A DNA stretch of 64,000 nucleotides from Schizochytrium sp. TIO01 (lineage: Eukaryota; Sar; Bigyra; Thraustochytrida; Thraustochytriidae). Each line of letters begins with the position of its first letter. Position 1 is the first letter of the stretch. The position numbers and the translations under genes were made by a program. The DNA lies in assembly GCA_004764695.1 (NCBI GenBank), contig SMSO01000004.1, forward strand, positions 22,501 to 86,500, read 5' to 3'. This document shows positions 1 through 12,337 of the stretch, in pieces. The notes under the pieces were generated by a model. That model made no database searches and was not told the origin of the DNA. It saw only the letters and a program-made list of their open reading frames with translations.

Positions 1-2363
1 TCAAGCCTCACCGGCCATATAAGCCAAGTCTTCCTAGCCTACACATAGCTAAACTAACTGACTCACATGAGCTTAGTTTTCTCAAAGAGCTGCGACTGCG
101 CTCCACACACGCAACCCCTTCGTTCACCATTCTGAAGGCTAGCCTATCCTTGCTCAGATCCCTTCTTTTTTCTCTCCGATTGGCTTCCAATCAACTAGAG
201 AACGCGACACTGATTGAACTAAAGAAGTAATCGGATGAGGCTTAGAATGAGTCGCAAAACAGTGCACTAAGAGTGAAAGGGGTCTAAGAAGAAAAATGAG
301 TTCTAAGCCATCTTTCTAAACATTCACAAAGTGTTTCAAATGTTTGGTCAGAGTGAAAATACTGAAGATTTGTCTAAGCAAGATGGGCGTCAAGACAAGA
401 TAGAAAGAAGAAAGAGCTGCTTTGAACGTGAGGATTTGAGGGCAAGTTTGGAGGTTGAGGCAATGTTGTTCGACTCCATCTTAGTATATCTACAAGCTTA
501 TCATCGCAGTGGCAGAACTTATTAGAATGATGTTGTGCCCAGTAGACACTTGTTAAGTACAGCCACGAAAACCTATACACCTGACACTGTCATTGAGCCA
601 TAAATGTTCGGGTTTCTTGAGATCCAGTTGTGATCAGTGTTGGACGCTGTGAATTTTCATATGAGTTTTATGCCGAACATGAGTGTTTCGTTCAGCTTCA
701 TTCGCGCGCAGATTATTGGTGTACGAATTTGCTCTTACGATTAAACAAAGTCAGATCATCTCAAAACTAGAAAGCTATGTTGCACTAATGACTCCACGGC
801 TAATAATACTACAATCCCTTTTGCTTTCAGATTGAATGTGCATAAATCAAAACAATTACTTTTATCGTAAGAGTGTGAAGCAGACTAGTATGTGGAGCCA
901 TCCAAGCAATGATGGTCGTGAAATGAAAGGAGGAAGGAAGGCAATGCATACACGGTAAGGCTCTGCTCTTCCAGACAATTTATACGACGTGAGTCCATCT
1001 CATAACACTATTGGGCGCCAACTGCCTGGTGGATTGAATGCCGTACGCAGCTCTTACATCCATGTCGCTCGATATACGGCGTTAGCATCTGCGTTCAAAA
1101 AGAGATTGCTTACTGAGTTTTATCGAAAAAGTGATCAGATTATACCAGAAATGAGCCATTAAAGTACACCAGACACTTCGTTAGGATATTACCATGATAC
1201 TATTGACTGCTCGAGCTTTTGCGTGATCACATGTTTCTCCTAGCTCTTTCGTTGATTTGAAAACAGTCTATATCAGGATATTTTTCCAGGATACAAAACT
1301 TCAGGTTTGATAACTATAGCTATTACATATTAGCTTCTGCAATGGAGCGCACAGAGTTAGTCTGACAAAAGAACGAACTCTAGTGAGGTGGGCAGTGAGA
1401 CCTGATGAAAAGTGTGAAAGGGAAAAGAATAGTATTGAGTTTATTGAGTTTCTAGACACAGACAAACTGAATACATAGATTTCGCATTGAAGGGTGGCGT
1501 TAATTTACATTTGGGTAAGACACCTGGACAGATATGGCTTTGGTACTGAATGAGGCCTGCAACATCATTTTCCTTCAACGCACAACAATGCACAACGACG
1601 CCATCCTTGTTGGAGAAGGGATTCACATTCTCATTATTTATCATTTTGCAACAAGTTATTAGTTATTAAATCACATGTATCATTAAATATTTTGTCTGGC
1701 AGTTATAGAAAAACAGAAAAACAATGGTCAAGCTTCCCCATAGACGTTGCTTCAGAAGTTGTTGCATTTTCATAATTTATCGAGCCTTCTCAAACTTGGA
1801 AAGGTCGTCACGAGCAAACCATGTGCTTTAAAAAGTTGAAGCTCGAGTAATACTTTAATAAATACTAACCAAAAATTTGGGTTCAGGGATTTGATAAACT
1901 TGAAAACGACTTCTAAACTTACCTTCACATTCACACTCCAGGATGTGTATGAAGAATTATGGACTTATAAGGCATTATTTAACGTCAGGTTATATTTTAT
2001 TCATACAATGACCCTCAATCATTGTTTCTAAATGCAAACATCGGGGATTTGAGCTTTACGACAATTTTTCACTTCACTTCTTGAAAATCACTGGTTGCTG
2101 CATGCGCGTTCACTAACTGTGTCTTGTTCTCCAACGTCTTTCAAAATATTGTCTATGACTCTTGCAGCGTTTAATTTATTCGTTTCTTAAATTGTCAATC
2201 TTAGTATTCAATGAAAATGTTTCCATCACCTACACACTATATTATAATTAATATTTTCTATAACAATCAAAATCCTATGAATCTATAAAATAGTAATATC
2301 ATTTCTGTAGTTTTGCATACAAGCAACAAGGTTTAACAAAAAAAAATATATTCAGAACTTCTT
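1..2363. other. Gene-poor left end
   Basis: No convincing gene is visible. The open frames here are short (60-70 codons), mostly begin with non-ATG codons and show no recognisable motif. The minus-strand frame at 1441-1644 reads slightly protein-like but has no ATG context or partner exon. The sequence is AT-rich with scattered homopolymers, and the stretch just before 2364 would hold the 3' UTR of the LRR gene. Confidence 0.6.
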
Positions 2364-5300
2364 TTATTCAAAAATATAAGGGCCTAGACATCCCAATGCT
2401 TCACTAAAGGCAACATTTGCAGCTTCCAACATATCAAGCTCTACTTTCTGCGCAGCAATATAATCCTCTTTTGAACTCAGCATACCAGACCTGTTCGCAA
2501 GCCGACCTTGGGCAATAAGACTATGCTGCACTGAAAACGGCAGAGAAAGTGCATCGTTTACGACATGTATACAACGAAGCTCACGAGATATCTGTATAAG
2601 ACTTGTCCTTCTTGTCTTTGCAGAACAAATTTGCTTATTCAATTTGAGCTCCTCGCGCATTTCATTCATCCCCCATGACATTCTAGTATCAGTAAAATCC
2701 AAATGACATCAACTCCGTTCGTCAGTTGACAATTTCACGTCATCAAAAGGCACCCACAGTATTGCCAGTACAGTTTCATTTAGTCGCTGATACTATCGTG
2801 CTCTTTGTTAGATCCACAAACAACCAAACAAACAATTCCACAACAAACTTGCAATGGCGCGAAGAAAAACATCGGCAAAATAACACACTAGACAACCCAC
2901 GAAGCAACGAACCAACCAACTAACCAAGCCTAGTGTACAAACGAGTCCATAAACTACGGTGTTATTAAGTTAACTTACTTAAGTGATGTCAGCGACCGGT
3001 TCTCTTTCAGCGCCGCACCCACTGCCTTGGCGCCCTCTGAGCCGATTTGGTGGCCTTGAAGACTGTCAATTCGATTGAATGATGGCAAGCAATACATTAC
3101 ACGTTACATATTACAATAGATGCACGCATGCATCCATGGACGTGAGTGATCTAGGTTGGCTTTCAGCATTAATCTTTGTTGTGTTGTCATTTTGCTCTTT
3201 GTTCGATGGATGTATACTCACTCAAACAGACAAATCATCCATCCATCAAACAAACAAGCGATTGCATAAACTTGCAAAACAACACCGACCCACCCACCAA
3301 ACAACAAACCAAGCATCATGTACAAACACGTCCACGAGCTGCGGTGTTGCGTAGACAACTTACGATAGTGATGTCAGCGACTGGTTCTCTTTCAGCGCCG
3401 CACCCACTGCCTTGGCGCCCTCGTCGCCGATATCGTTGCCTCCAAGACTGTCGATTTGATTGAATGATGGCAAGCAATACATTACACGTTACATATTACA
3501 ATAGATGCACGCATGCATGCATGGACGTGAGTGATCTAGGTTGGCTTTCAGCATTTATCTTTGTTGTGTTGTCATTTTGCGATTTGTTCGATGGATGTAT
3601 ACTCACTCAAACAGACAACTCATCCATCCATCAAACAAACAAGAGATTGCATAAACTTGCAAAACAACACCGACCCACCCACCAAACAACAAACCAAGCA
3701 TCATGCATAAACAAGTCCACGAGCTGCGGTGTTGCGTAGACAACTTACTCAAGTGATGTCAGCGACCGGTTCTCTTTCAGCGCCGCAGCCACTGCCTTGG
3801 CGCCATCGTTGCCAATGCGGTTGCTTCTAAGACTGTCGATTTGATTGAATTATGGCAAGCAATACATTACACGTTACATATTACAATAGATGCACGCATG
3901 CATGCATGGACGTGAGTGATCTAGGTTGGCTTTCAGCACTTATCTTTGTTGTGTTGTCATTTTGCTTTTTGTTCGATGCATATATACTCACTCAAACAGA
4001 CAACTCATTCATCCATTAAACAAACAAACGAGCCATTGCATAAACTTGCAAAAAAATACCGACCCACCCACCAAACAACAAACCAAGCATCATGTACAAA
4101 CAAATCCATGAGCTGCGCTGTTGCATAGAAAACTTACTCAAGTGATGTCAGCGACCGGTTCTGTTTCAGCGCCGCACCCACTGCCTTGGCGCCTTCTGAG
4201 CCGATATCGTTGCAATAAAGACTGTCGATTCGATTGAATAATAGAAAGCAATACATTACACGTTACATATTACAATAGATGCACGCATGCATGCATGGAC
4301 GTGAGTGATCTAGGTTGGCTTTCAGGATTTCATCTTTATTGTATTGTCATTTTGCTGTTTGTTAAATGGGTGCATACTCACTCAAACAGACAACTTATCC
4401 ATCCACCAAACAAACAGCCGATTGCATAAACTTGCAAAACAACACCGACCAAAATAACACACCAACGAAGCAAGCATCATGTACAAACAAGTTCGCGAGC
4501 TGCGGTGTTGTGTAGACAACTTACGATAGTGATGTCAGCGACTGGTTCTCTTTCAGCGCCGCACCCACTGCCTTGGCGCCCTCTGAGCCGATCTTGTTCC
4601 ACTCAAGACTGTCGATTTGATTGAATGATGGCAAGCAATACATTACACGTTACATATTACAATAGATGCACGCATGCATGCATGGACGTGAGTGCTCTAG
4701 GTTGGCTTTCAGCATTTATCTTTATTGTGTTGTCATTTTGCTCTTTGTTCGATGGATGTATACTCACTCAAACAGACAACTTATCTATCCATCAAACAAA
4801 CAAGCGATTGCATAAACTTGCAAAACAACACCGACCCACCCACCAAACAACAAACCAAGCATCATGTACAAACAAGTCCATGAGCTGCGGTGTTGCGTAG
4901 ACAACTTACGATAGTGATGTCAGCGACCGGTTCTCTTTCAGCGCCGCAGCCACTGCCTTGGCGCCCTCGTCGCCGATATCGTCGCCAGAAAGACTGTCGA
5001 TTTGATTGAATGATGGCAAGTAATACATTACACGTTACATATTACAATAGATTCACGCATGCATGCATGGGCGTGAGTGATCTAGGTTGGCTTTCAGCAT
5101 TTATCTTTGTTGTGTTGTCATTTTGCTCTTTGTTCGATGGATGCAAACTTAGTCAAAAAGGCAACTTATCCATTCATCAAACAAACAAGCGATTGCATAA
5201 ACTTGCAAAACAACACCGACCAAAACAACAAACCAACGAAGCAAACATCATGTACAAACAAGTCCATGAGCTGCGCTGTTGGGTAGACAACTTACTCAAG

Positions 5301-8300
5301 TGATGTCAGCGACCGGTTCTCTTTCAGCGCCCCAGCCACTGCCTTCATGCCCTCGTCGCCGATTTTGTTGCCATCAAGACTGTGGATTTGATTGAATGAT
5401 GGCAAGCCATACATTACACGTTACATATTACAATAGATGCACGCATGCATGCATGGACGTGAGTGATCTAGGTTGGCTTTCAGCATTTATCTTTGTTGTG
5501 TTGTCATTTTGCGATTTGTTCGATGGATGTATACTCACTCAAACAGACAACCCATCCATCCATCAAACAAACAAGCGATTACATAAACTTGCAAAACAAC
5601 ACCGACCCACCCACCAAACAACAAACCAAGCATCAGGTACAAACAAGTCCACGAGCTGCGGTGTTGCGTAGACAACTTACTTGAGTGATTTCAGTGACCG
5701 GTTCTCTTTCAGCGCCGCACCCACTGCCTTGGCGCCCTCTGAGCCGATATAGTTGCTTCTAATGCTGTCGATTTAATTGAATGATGGCAAGCAATACATT
5801 ACACGTTACATAGTACAATAGATGCACGCATGCATCCATGGACGTGAGTGATCTAGGTTGGCTTTCAGCATTTATCTTTATTGTGTTGTCATTTTGCTCT
5901 TTGTTCGATGGATGTATACTCAGTCAAACAGACAACTTATTTATCCATCAAACAAACAAGCGATTGCATAAACTTGCAAAACAACACCGACCCACCCACC
6001 AAACAATAAACCAAGCATCATGTACAAAGAAGTCCACGAGCTGCGGTGTTGCGTAGACAGCTTACTGTAGTGATGTCAGCGACCGGTTCTCTTTCAGCGC
6101 CGCACCCAATGCCTTGGCGCCCTCGTCGCCGATCTTGTTGCCCCAAAGACTGTCGATTTGATTGAATGATGGCAAGCAATACATTACACGTTACATATTA
6201 CAATAGATGCACGCATGCATGCATGGACGTGAGTGATCTAGGTTGGCTTTCAGGATTTATCTTTGTTGTGTTGTCATTTTGCTCTTTGTTCGATGGATGT
6301 ATACTCACTCAAACAGACAACTTATCCATTCATCCATTCATCCATCCATCCATGCATCAAACAAACAAACAAACAAGCGATTGCATAAACTTGCAAAACA
6401 ACACCGACCCACCCACTAAACAATAAACCAAGCATTATGTACTAACAAGTCCACGAGCTGCGGTGTTGCGTAGACAACTTACTTGAGTGATGTCAGCGAC
6501 CGGTTCTCCTTCAGCGCCGCAGCCACTGCCTTGGCGCCCTCGTCGCCGATATCGTTGCCTTCAAGACTGTCGATTTGATTGAATGATGGCAAGCAATACA
6601 TTACACGTTACATATTACAATAGATGCACGCATACATGCATGGACGTGAGTGATCTAGGTTGACTTTCAGCATTTATCTTTGTTGTGTTGTCATTTTGCG
6701 ATTTGTTCGATGGATGTATACTCACTCAAACAGACAACCCATCCATCCATCAAACAAACAAGCGATTACATAAACTTGCAAAACAACACCGACCCACCCA
6801 CCAAACAACAAACCAAGCATCATGTACAAACAAGTGCACGAGCTGCGGTGTTGCGTAGACAACTTACTCAAGTGATTTCAGCGACCGGTTCTCTTTCAGC
6901 GCCGCAGCCACTGCCTTGGCGCCCTCTGAGCCGATGCGGTTGTTTGTAAGACTGTCGATTTGATTGAATGATGGCAAGCAATACATTACACGTTACATAT
7001 TACAATAGATGCACGCATGCATGCATGCATGGACGTGAGTGATCTAGGTTGGCTTTCAGCATTTATCTTTGTTGTGTTGTCATTTTGCTCTTTGTTCGAT
7101 GGATGTGTACTCACTCAAACAGACAACTCATCCATCCATCAAACAAACAAGCGATTGCATAAACTTGCAAAACAACACCGACCCACCCACCAAACAACAA
7201 ACCAAGCATCATGTACAAACAAGTCCACGAGCTGCGGTGTTGCGTAGACAACTTACGATAGTGATGTCAGCGACTGGTTCTCTTTCAGCGCCGCACCCAC
7301 TGCCTTGGCGCCCTCGTCGCCGATATTGGTGACCGAAAGACTGTCGATTTGATTGAATGATGGCAAGCAATACATTACACGTTACATGTTACAATAGATG
7401 CACGCATGCATGCATGGACGTGAGTGATCTAGGTTGACTTTCAGCATTTATCTTTGTTGTGTTGTCATTTGGCTCTTTGTTCGATGGATGTATACTCCCT
7501 CAAACAGACAACCCATCCATCCATCAAACAAACAAGCGATTGCATAAACTTGCAAAACAACACCGACCCACCCACCAAACAACAAACCAAGCATCATGTA
7601 CAAACAAGTCCACGAGCTGCGGTGTTGCGTAGACAACTTACTTGAGTGATGTCAGCGACCGGTTCTCTTTCAGCGCCGCACCCACTGCCTTGGCGCCCTC
7701 TGAGCCGATATCGTTGCCAAAAAGACTGTCGATTTGATTGAATGATGGCAAGCAATACATTACACGTTACATATTACAATAGATGCACGCATGCATGCAT
7801 GGACGTGAGTGATCTAGGTTGGCTTTTAGCATTTAATCTTTGTTGTGTTGTCATTTTGCTCTTTGTTCGATGGATGTATACTCACTCAAACAGACAACCC
7901 ATCCATCCATCAAACAAACAAGCGATTGCATAAACGTGCAAAACAACACCGACCCACCCACCAAACAACAAACCAAGCATCATGTACAAACAAGTCCACG
8001 AGCTGCGGTGTTGCGTAGACAACTTACTTGAGTGATGCCAGCGACCGGTTCTGTTTCAGCGCCGCAGCCACTGCCTTGGCGCCCTCTGACCCGATATAGT
8101 TGTAAAAAAGACTGTCGATTTGATTGAATGAGGGCAAGCAATACATTACACGTTACATATTACAATAGATGCACGCATGCATGCATGGACGTGAGAGATC
8201 TAGGTTGGCTTTCAGCATTTATCTTTGTTGTGTTGTCATTTTGCTGTTTGTTCGATGGATGTATACTCACTCAAACAAACAACCCATCCATCCATCAAAC

Positions 8301-9039
8301 AAACAAGCGATTGCATAAACTTGCAAAACAACACCGACCCACCCACCAAACAACAAACCAATCATCATGTACAAACAAGTCCACGAGCTGCGGTGTTGCG
8401 TAGACAACTTACTTGAGTGATGCCAGCGACCGGTTCTGTTTCAGCGCCGCAGCCACTGCCTTGGCGCCCTCTGACCCGATATAGTTGTAAAAAAGACTGT
8501 CGATTTGATTGAATGAGGGCAAGCAATACATTACACGTTACATATTACAATAGATGCACGCATGCATGCATGGACGTGAGTGAGCTAGGTTGGCTTTCGG
8601 CATTTACCTTTGTTGTGTTGTCATTTTGCTCTTTGTTCGATGGATGTATACTCACTCAAACAGACAAATCATTCATCCATCAAACAAACAAGCGATTGCA
8701 TAAACTTGATAAACAACACCGACCCACCCACCAAACAACAAACCAAGCATCATGTACAAACAAGTCCACGAGCTGCGGTGTTGCGTAGAGAACTTACGAT
8801 AGTGATGTCAGCGACCGGTTCTCTTTCAGCGCCGCAGCCACTGCCTTGGCGCCCTCGTCGTCGATATCGTTGTCAAAAAGACTGTCGATTTGATTGAATG
8901 ATGGCAAGCAATACATTACACGTTACATATTACAATAGATGCACGCATGCATGCATGGACGTGAGTGATCTAGGTTGGCTTTTAGGATTTCCTCTTTGTT
9001 GTGTTGTCATTTTCCTCTTTGATTAATGCATAATCAATG

Positions 9040-9123
<84 letters not shown>

Positions 9124-9200
9124 GTGTTAACTTACTCTAAAATAGTAGCACCATTCTGAAGCTGTTCAAGGGCAGCGACAACACTTGGGTGGTCCGACAT
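2364..9200 (-). CDS. Multi-exon leucine-rich-repeat protein (RNase-inhibitor/NLRC3-type LRR), 18 exons
   Basis: I built this gene model from the minus strand. Exon 1 is 9136-9200 (ATG at 9200) and encodes 21 residues beginning MSDHPSVVAALEQ. Sixteen exons of exactly 84 nt follow, then a last exon at 2364-2682 encoding about 106 residues rich in helix-forming amino acids. Every donor is GTAAG and every LRR acceptor is CGACAG; the last acceptor is TACTAG, preceded by a branch-like TACTGAT. All introns are phase 2. Coding length is 65 + 16x84 + 319 = 1728 nt, which gives 575 residues with no stop. Each 84-nt exon encodes one 28-residue LRR of the form LxxNxIG(D/S)EGAKAV(A/G)AALKEN, followed by RSLTSL and a split codon. 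That pattern is typical of cytosolic RI/NLR-type LRRs. There is no signal peptide, membrane segment or NACHT domain, so the protein is probably soluble. The ligand is unknown. Confidence 0.88.
2790..9037 (-). repeat. Tandem array of 385-bp exon-intron units (16 LRR exons)
   Basis: The unit recurs every 385-389 bp; one is 417 bp through an ATCC/AAAC expansion near 6325-6375. LRR exons in genomic order are 2979-3062, 3364-3447, 3749-3832, 4138-4221, 4525-4608, 4910-4993, 5296-5379, 5681-5764, 6066-6149, 6483-6566, 6868-6951, 7257-7340, 7642-7725, 8028-8111, 8413-8496 and 8798-8881. Between them lie introns of about 300 bp that share long identical blocks, for example CATTACACGTTACATATTAC and GATCTAGGTTGGCTTTCAGC on the plus strand. 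Exons 8028-8111 and 8413-8496 are identical, which marks the youngest duplication. The outermost copies, near 2790-2975 and 8900-9037, are degenerate, as expected for array edges. Confidence 0.95.
9041..9123. repeat. (AAGC)n microsatellite in intron 1 of the LRR gene
   Basis: About 20 uninterrupted tetranucleotide copies. It lies inside the 254-nt first intron (8882-9135), where it replaces part of the repeat-unit intron sequence. Confidence 0.97.
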
Positions 9201-9241
9201 CGCAGCAAGTAAAGATCTATACCTGAACCAGCGTACGCGTG

Positions 9242-9247
9242 CTTATA
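9242..9247 (-). promoter_or_regulatory. Putative TATA box of the LRR gene
   Basis: The minus strand reads GGATATAAGC about 42-47 nt upstream of the ATG at 9200. The CYB5D2-like gene at 45878 has a TATAAA at almost the same distance, which makes this a plausible core promoter with a short 5' UTR. No transcript data support it. Confidence 0.45.
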
Positions 9248-11424
9248 TCCCTTCAGCTAAGCTCGTGGCGCAGCCCCAGTCGTTGCAGAAGGTTTCGAAC
9301 CTGCTGGACGTAAAGCTGCAAGTCGATGACAGAGGTGCGCCCATGGTCTGACTTACTGAGTTACTATGGTTCTCCTTAAGAAGGAGATACTCTTTAGTGC
9401 TCTCGAAGTAAAAGGATATTTACTAGTTTGAACTTAACCTTACCTACTAAGCCTCGGTGCTTGACCTCCTTTCTTTCTCGCTCTTTCAAGACTATTACTA
9501 TTTCGTAAAGCCTACTACTAGAATATCTTCCAGTGATATTGCTCCAGAGGTTCTAGCAGTACTACCCCTTAGTACTACCTACTATGAACTAGATAGTCAT
9601 AGAAGTAAGAAGTAAACAACAACCCATTGAATACTATGTATATATACAGTATGCACCATTCTGAGAGTACATTCGATCATACCACGCGGGTAACACCTCA
9701 TCTCATTCGCACTGAGAAGTAAAGTCGCGTAGGGCCGGGTCAGTAGTATGATAGGGGACTGCATGCGAAGCCCCGGTGTTGAATGTTTTTTCCTCCGTTT
9801 TTTTTTTTACCTTTGCTTATCAACAAAGCAACTCCAAGGTTTCCAGTTTTGTTTTGCAAAGGTGAGTATCTAAATTACCTCCAGCGCATGCTACCGAAAT
9901 ATGACAGCAAGATTGCTCACTCGTTGAAGGGATTGTCATTGTGTGTTTTAATTCAACTTAATTATTTGCACGCAGCATCGCAAAGTTTGCATATCAATCA
10001 CCAATTGTAGGAGTCAAGGGTGCAAAGTCGGCGAGAGTGGCAGCATTTTGAATGCGATGCTTTACCGTGGCTTTCAACAATGTTTTGGGGCTATATACTC
10101 CAGACAAAACCAACCACTCATGCTATACTCAGCTTCTATCCAATATTCAGTATTGCATGTATCTCCTTTTACAAGCTGTTTGCCTTTTCGATACCTAGAA
10201 AATAAAATGATTATTGTCTTGCCCCAAAAGAAAAGTCTTCCTAATGTTGATACCAAAATATTCTTTGAAATTGTCGACACTACGGGGCACTCGCATCTCT
10301 GCTCCTGGGATCTTTGAATATTAGCGACTCATTCAGTTCTCACTAAGCATATATGTTTCCCGGCGCTGTTTTTCTCTCAAGTCAGGCTAATGCGCTAAAA
10401 AAAAAAGAAAACAATACATAATCGGAGAATTATTTGCTTAAGTAAATACTTTGGTTCGTTCGTCACTTTAAACAGGTCAGTGGGTACCTAGTACTGTTGT
10501 TCTAGGAAGTCTACTACTAGTTCAATAATTAGGCGTACCCAAAGCAAATCTTGAATGAAGAGTTTGGTCCATGTGAAACTCTGGCGCGGTACATGGGACT
10601 CTATTCATTGTTAAGCAAGTCGGGAGTGAGAGGTCCTGCTGAAATGCCCGTGTTTGCAAGGCCCCCTCGTCCCCGGTCTATCTTCTTCCCTGCCGCTTCG
10701 AACTCAGGAGATTGGACTCCTTCTTGAGAACTTACCTGTTCAACACTCCTGAAAACTCTGCCTCAGCCGCCGCTTTTGAGAGGTCTTCCCTCATCGTTCA
10801 GAAACGGAATTCTCTACAAAACGCTGAGGGAAGCGTCACTGGGTTTGTACACTCGGGGCATCTGTTGCGCAACACTAATTAATAAGACTGCTGTGAAGTC
10901 TCAACAGAGAGAGAGTTGATGATGGAAAGGTGTTGCTTTAAGCTTTCTCCTATTCTTGAGGGCAAATCCACTACTGACAGAAGTACAATTCTTATGGAGC
11001 ATCGAGTCAGAGCGGCAGGGACACAAAGTCTTTTCGTACGGCACCGAAGCACCACTAATCATGAAATGAGGACAGGTCAAAGAACTAGTCAGAAAACTAT
11101 CGAAACGCCTGGAAAAGCAGACCGAGAAGGTGTCCAAAAGATCCTTGAGAAGATGGATGGATGGATGGATGGGGTACTAAAGCATGTAAAATTTCTTGGA
11201 AAGGCTTTCTCGGAAAAGAAGTTGTCCCTAAGCTATTGATTTACGGCCTTCGAGAAGCTATAGTTGCGACTGCTTTCTGGAATCTTTTCCATGCTGGTTG
11301 TGATACTTGCACATTACATCTTGGCCAAGGTGAGTACAAGACATTTCTAAGTATTTTGCGTCAGGAAGGTGTTCCTTTAGCTGCCTGTAACTCTCTATAT
11401 CATGAATAAGTTGGCGAGAGCAAG
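9248..11424. other. Intergenic DNA, no supported gene
   Basis: Short open frames only. There is an imperfect palindrome CTCCTTAAGAAGGAG near 9372, several clusters rich in CTACTA/TAGTAC words near 9530-9600 and 10490-10530, and a short ATGG tetranucleotide run near 11152-11170. The frame at 11161-11409 may be an upstream, frame-broken part of the pseudogene that follows. Confidence 0.5.
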
Positions 11425-12283
11425 TTGCCTCTGAGTACCAATCCGGCTGATATTGACCAACCTTCCTTCTTCAACATGGACGGGCTTGACAAGGATATGG
11501 CTCAGAAGCTACAGCGAGCATGCACCAATTATATCGAATGCAGACCAAAAGATGCGGAGGGCGAGCAAGCGTGGCTTCGGAGCGTGTCAGGCGCTGAGGT
11601 CATGAATCATGGAACTTGAACACTGGATGAGGAAACAGGATTTGTGGACTGGCCCAATATGGCCAGGGCAGACAAGATTGGGGTGGTAAAGGTGGCGTGG
11701 AAAAGTGAAGAGGAATTTGCTGTGGATAGCTCCATGTACGTGGTCACCTTGCCACGGTCTCTTCCAGGAATGGTTAATCGTCCTGCATCAAATATTTTAT
11801 TCTTTAGAAATGAAGATATTGGTCTTATGAAGGCGTGGTGGAAATATGAAAATTCAGTCGTTATTGACGATCCAGGTATCTCAAAGTCTTGGCACCTTTG
11901 GAAGTACTTAGTGGTGGTATCCAACCCAGAAGTGTGGTGTGTTCTTGGTGAAGACCTAACAGTGCTTCCACAGCCAAAAACTATCATGTTCTGGCGGAAT
12001 GGACCAGCCGTCAGCGTTGGTGCGTTCTTCTTGTCGCTAGAGGTGACAAGTTTGTCGGGTTGAGAGGGACATCGCAATTAGTGTATCTGTGCTCAGGCCT
12101 GTTTCTCATAATGGTGATATACAAATGTTGTATGAGCAAGAGGTCTCGATGCAAGAAGTACCTGCAGCTCGAGGAATACCATGCGTTGCTGCCTGTTCTC
12201 CAGATACGCAGCGCTACAAAGAGTTTTGTAAACAGTATGATGCAAAGCAGCTTTATATGTCATGCCCAAAAAAAGTATATTGA
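11425..12283 (+). pseudogene. Decayed Crinkler/RHS-like P-loop NTPase
   Basis: One reading frame runs through 11425-12063 but carries an in-frame TGA at 11617. The protein-like sequence then continues in another frame to about 12283. A segment near 11840-11915 reads VVIDDPGISKSWHLWKYL, which matches the Walker-A region of the NTPase found in Crinkler (CRN) and retrotransposon-hot-spot proteins (usual form GxPGIGKS); the first glycine is replaced by Asp. The following segment, RGIPCVAACSP...YKEFCKQYD, lies in the shifted frame. No start codon is convincing. Stops, frame changes and the weakened P-loop indicate a pseudogene. The family call rests on motif memory and is moderate. Confidence 0.5.
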
Positions 12284-12337
12284 TTCAATGAGCGTCAATA
12301 TTATATCAATTGAAAGCAAACGTATCAGACTAGGACT

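Noticed and set aside
2979..8881. CRISPR-like or satellite interpretation of the regular array
   Set aside because: The host is eukaryotic, the period is 385 bp, and the spaced segments are coding LRR exons with splice signals.
2979..8881. Retroelement-driven (DGR-type) adenine mutagenesis as the source of LRR variation
   Set aside because: No reverse transcriptase or template repeat is visible, and the variable codons differ at all bases and not only at adenines.
3079..8897. Recurring plus-strand open frames of 60-97 codons in the 385-bp array (MMASNTLHVTYYN...)
   Set aside because: They lie mainly across the introns of the minus-strand LRR gene and recur only because the unit recurs. The minus-strand exons have matched splice sites, a conserved LRR pattern and an overall intact frame.
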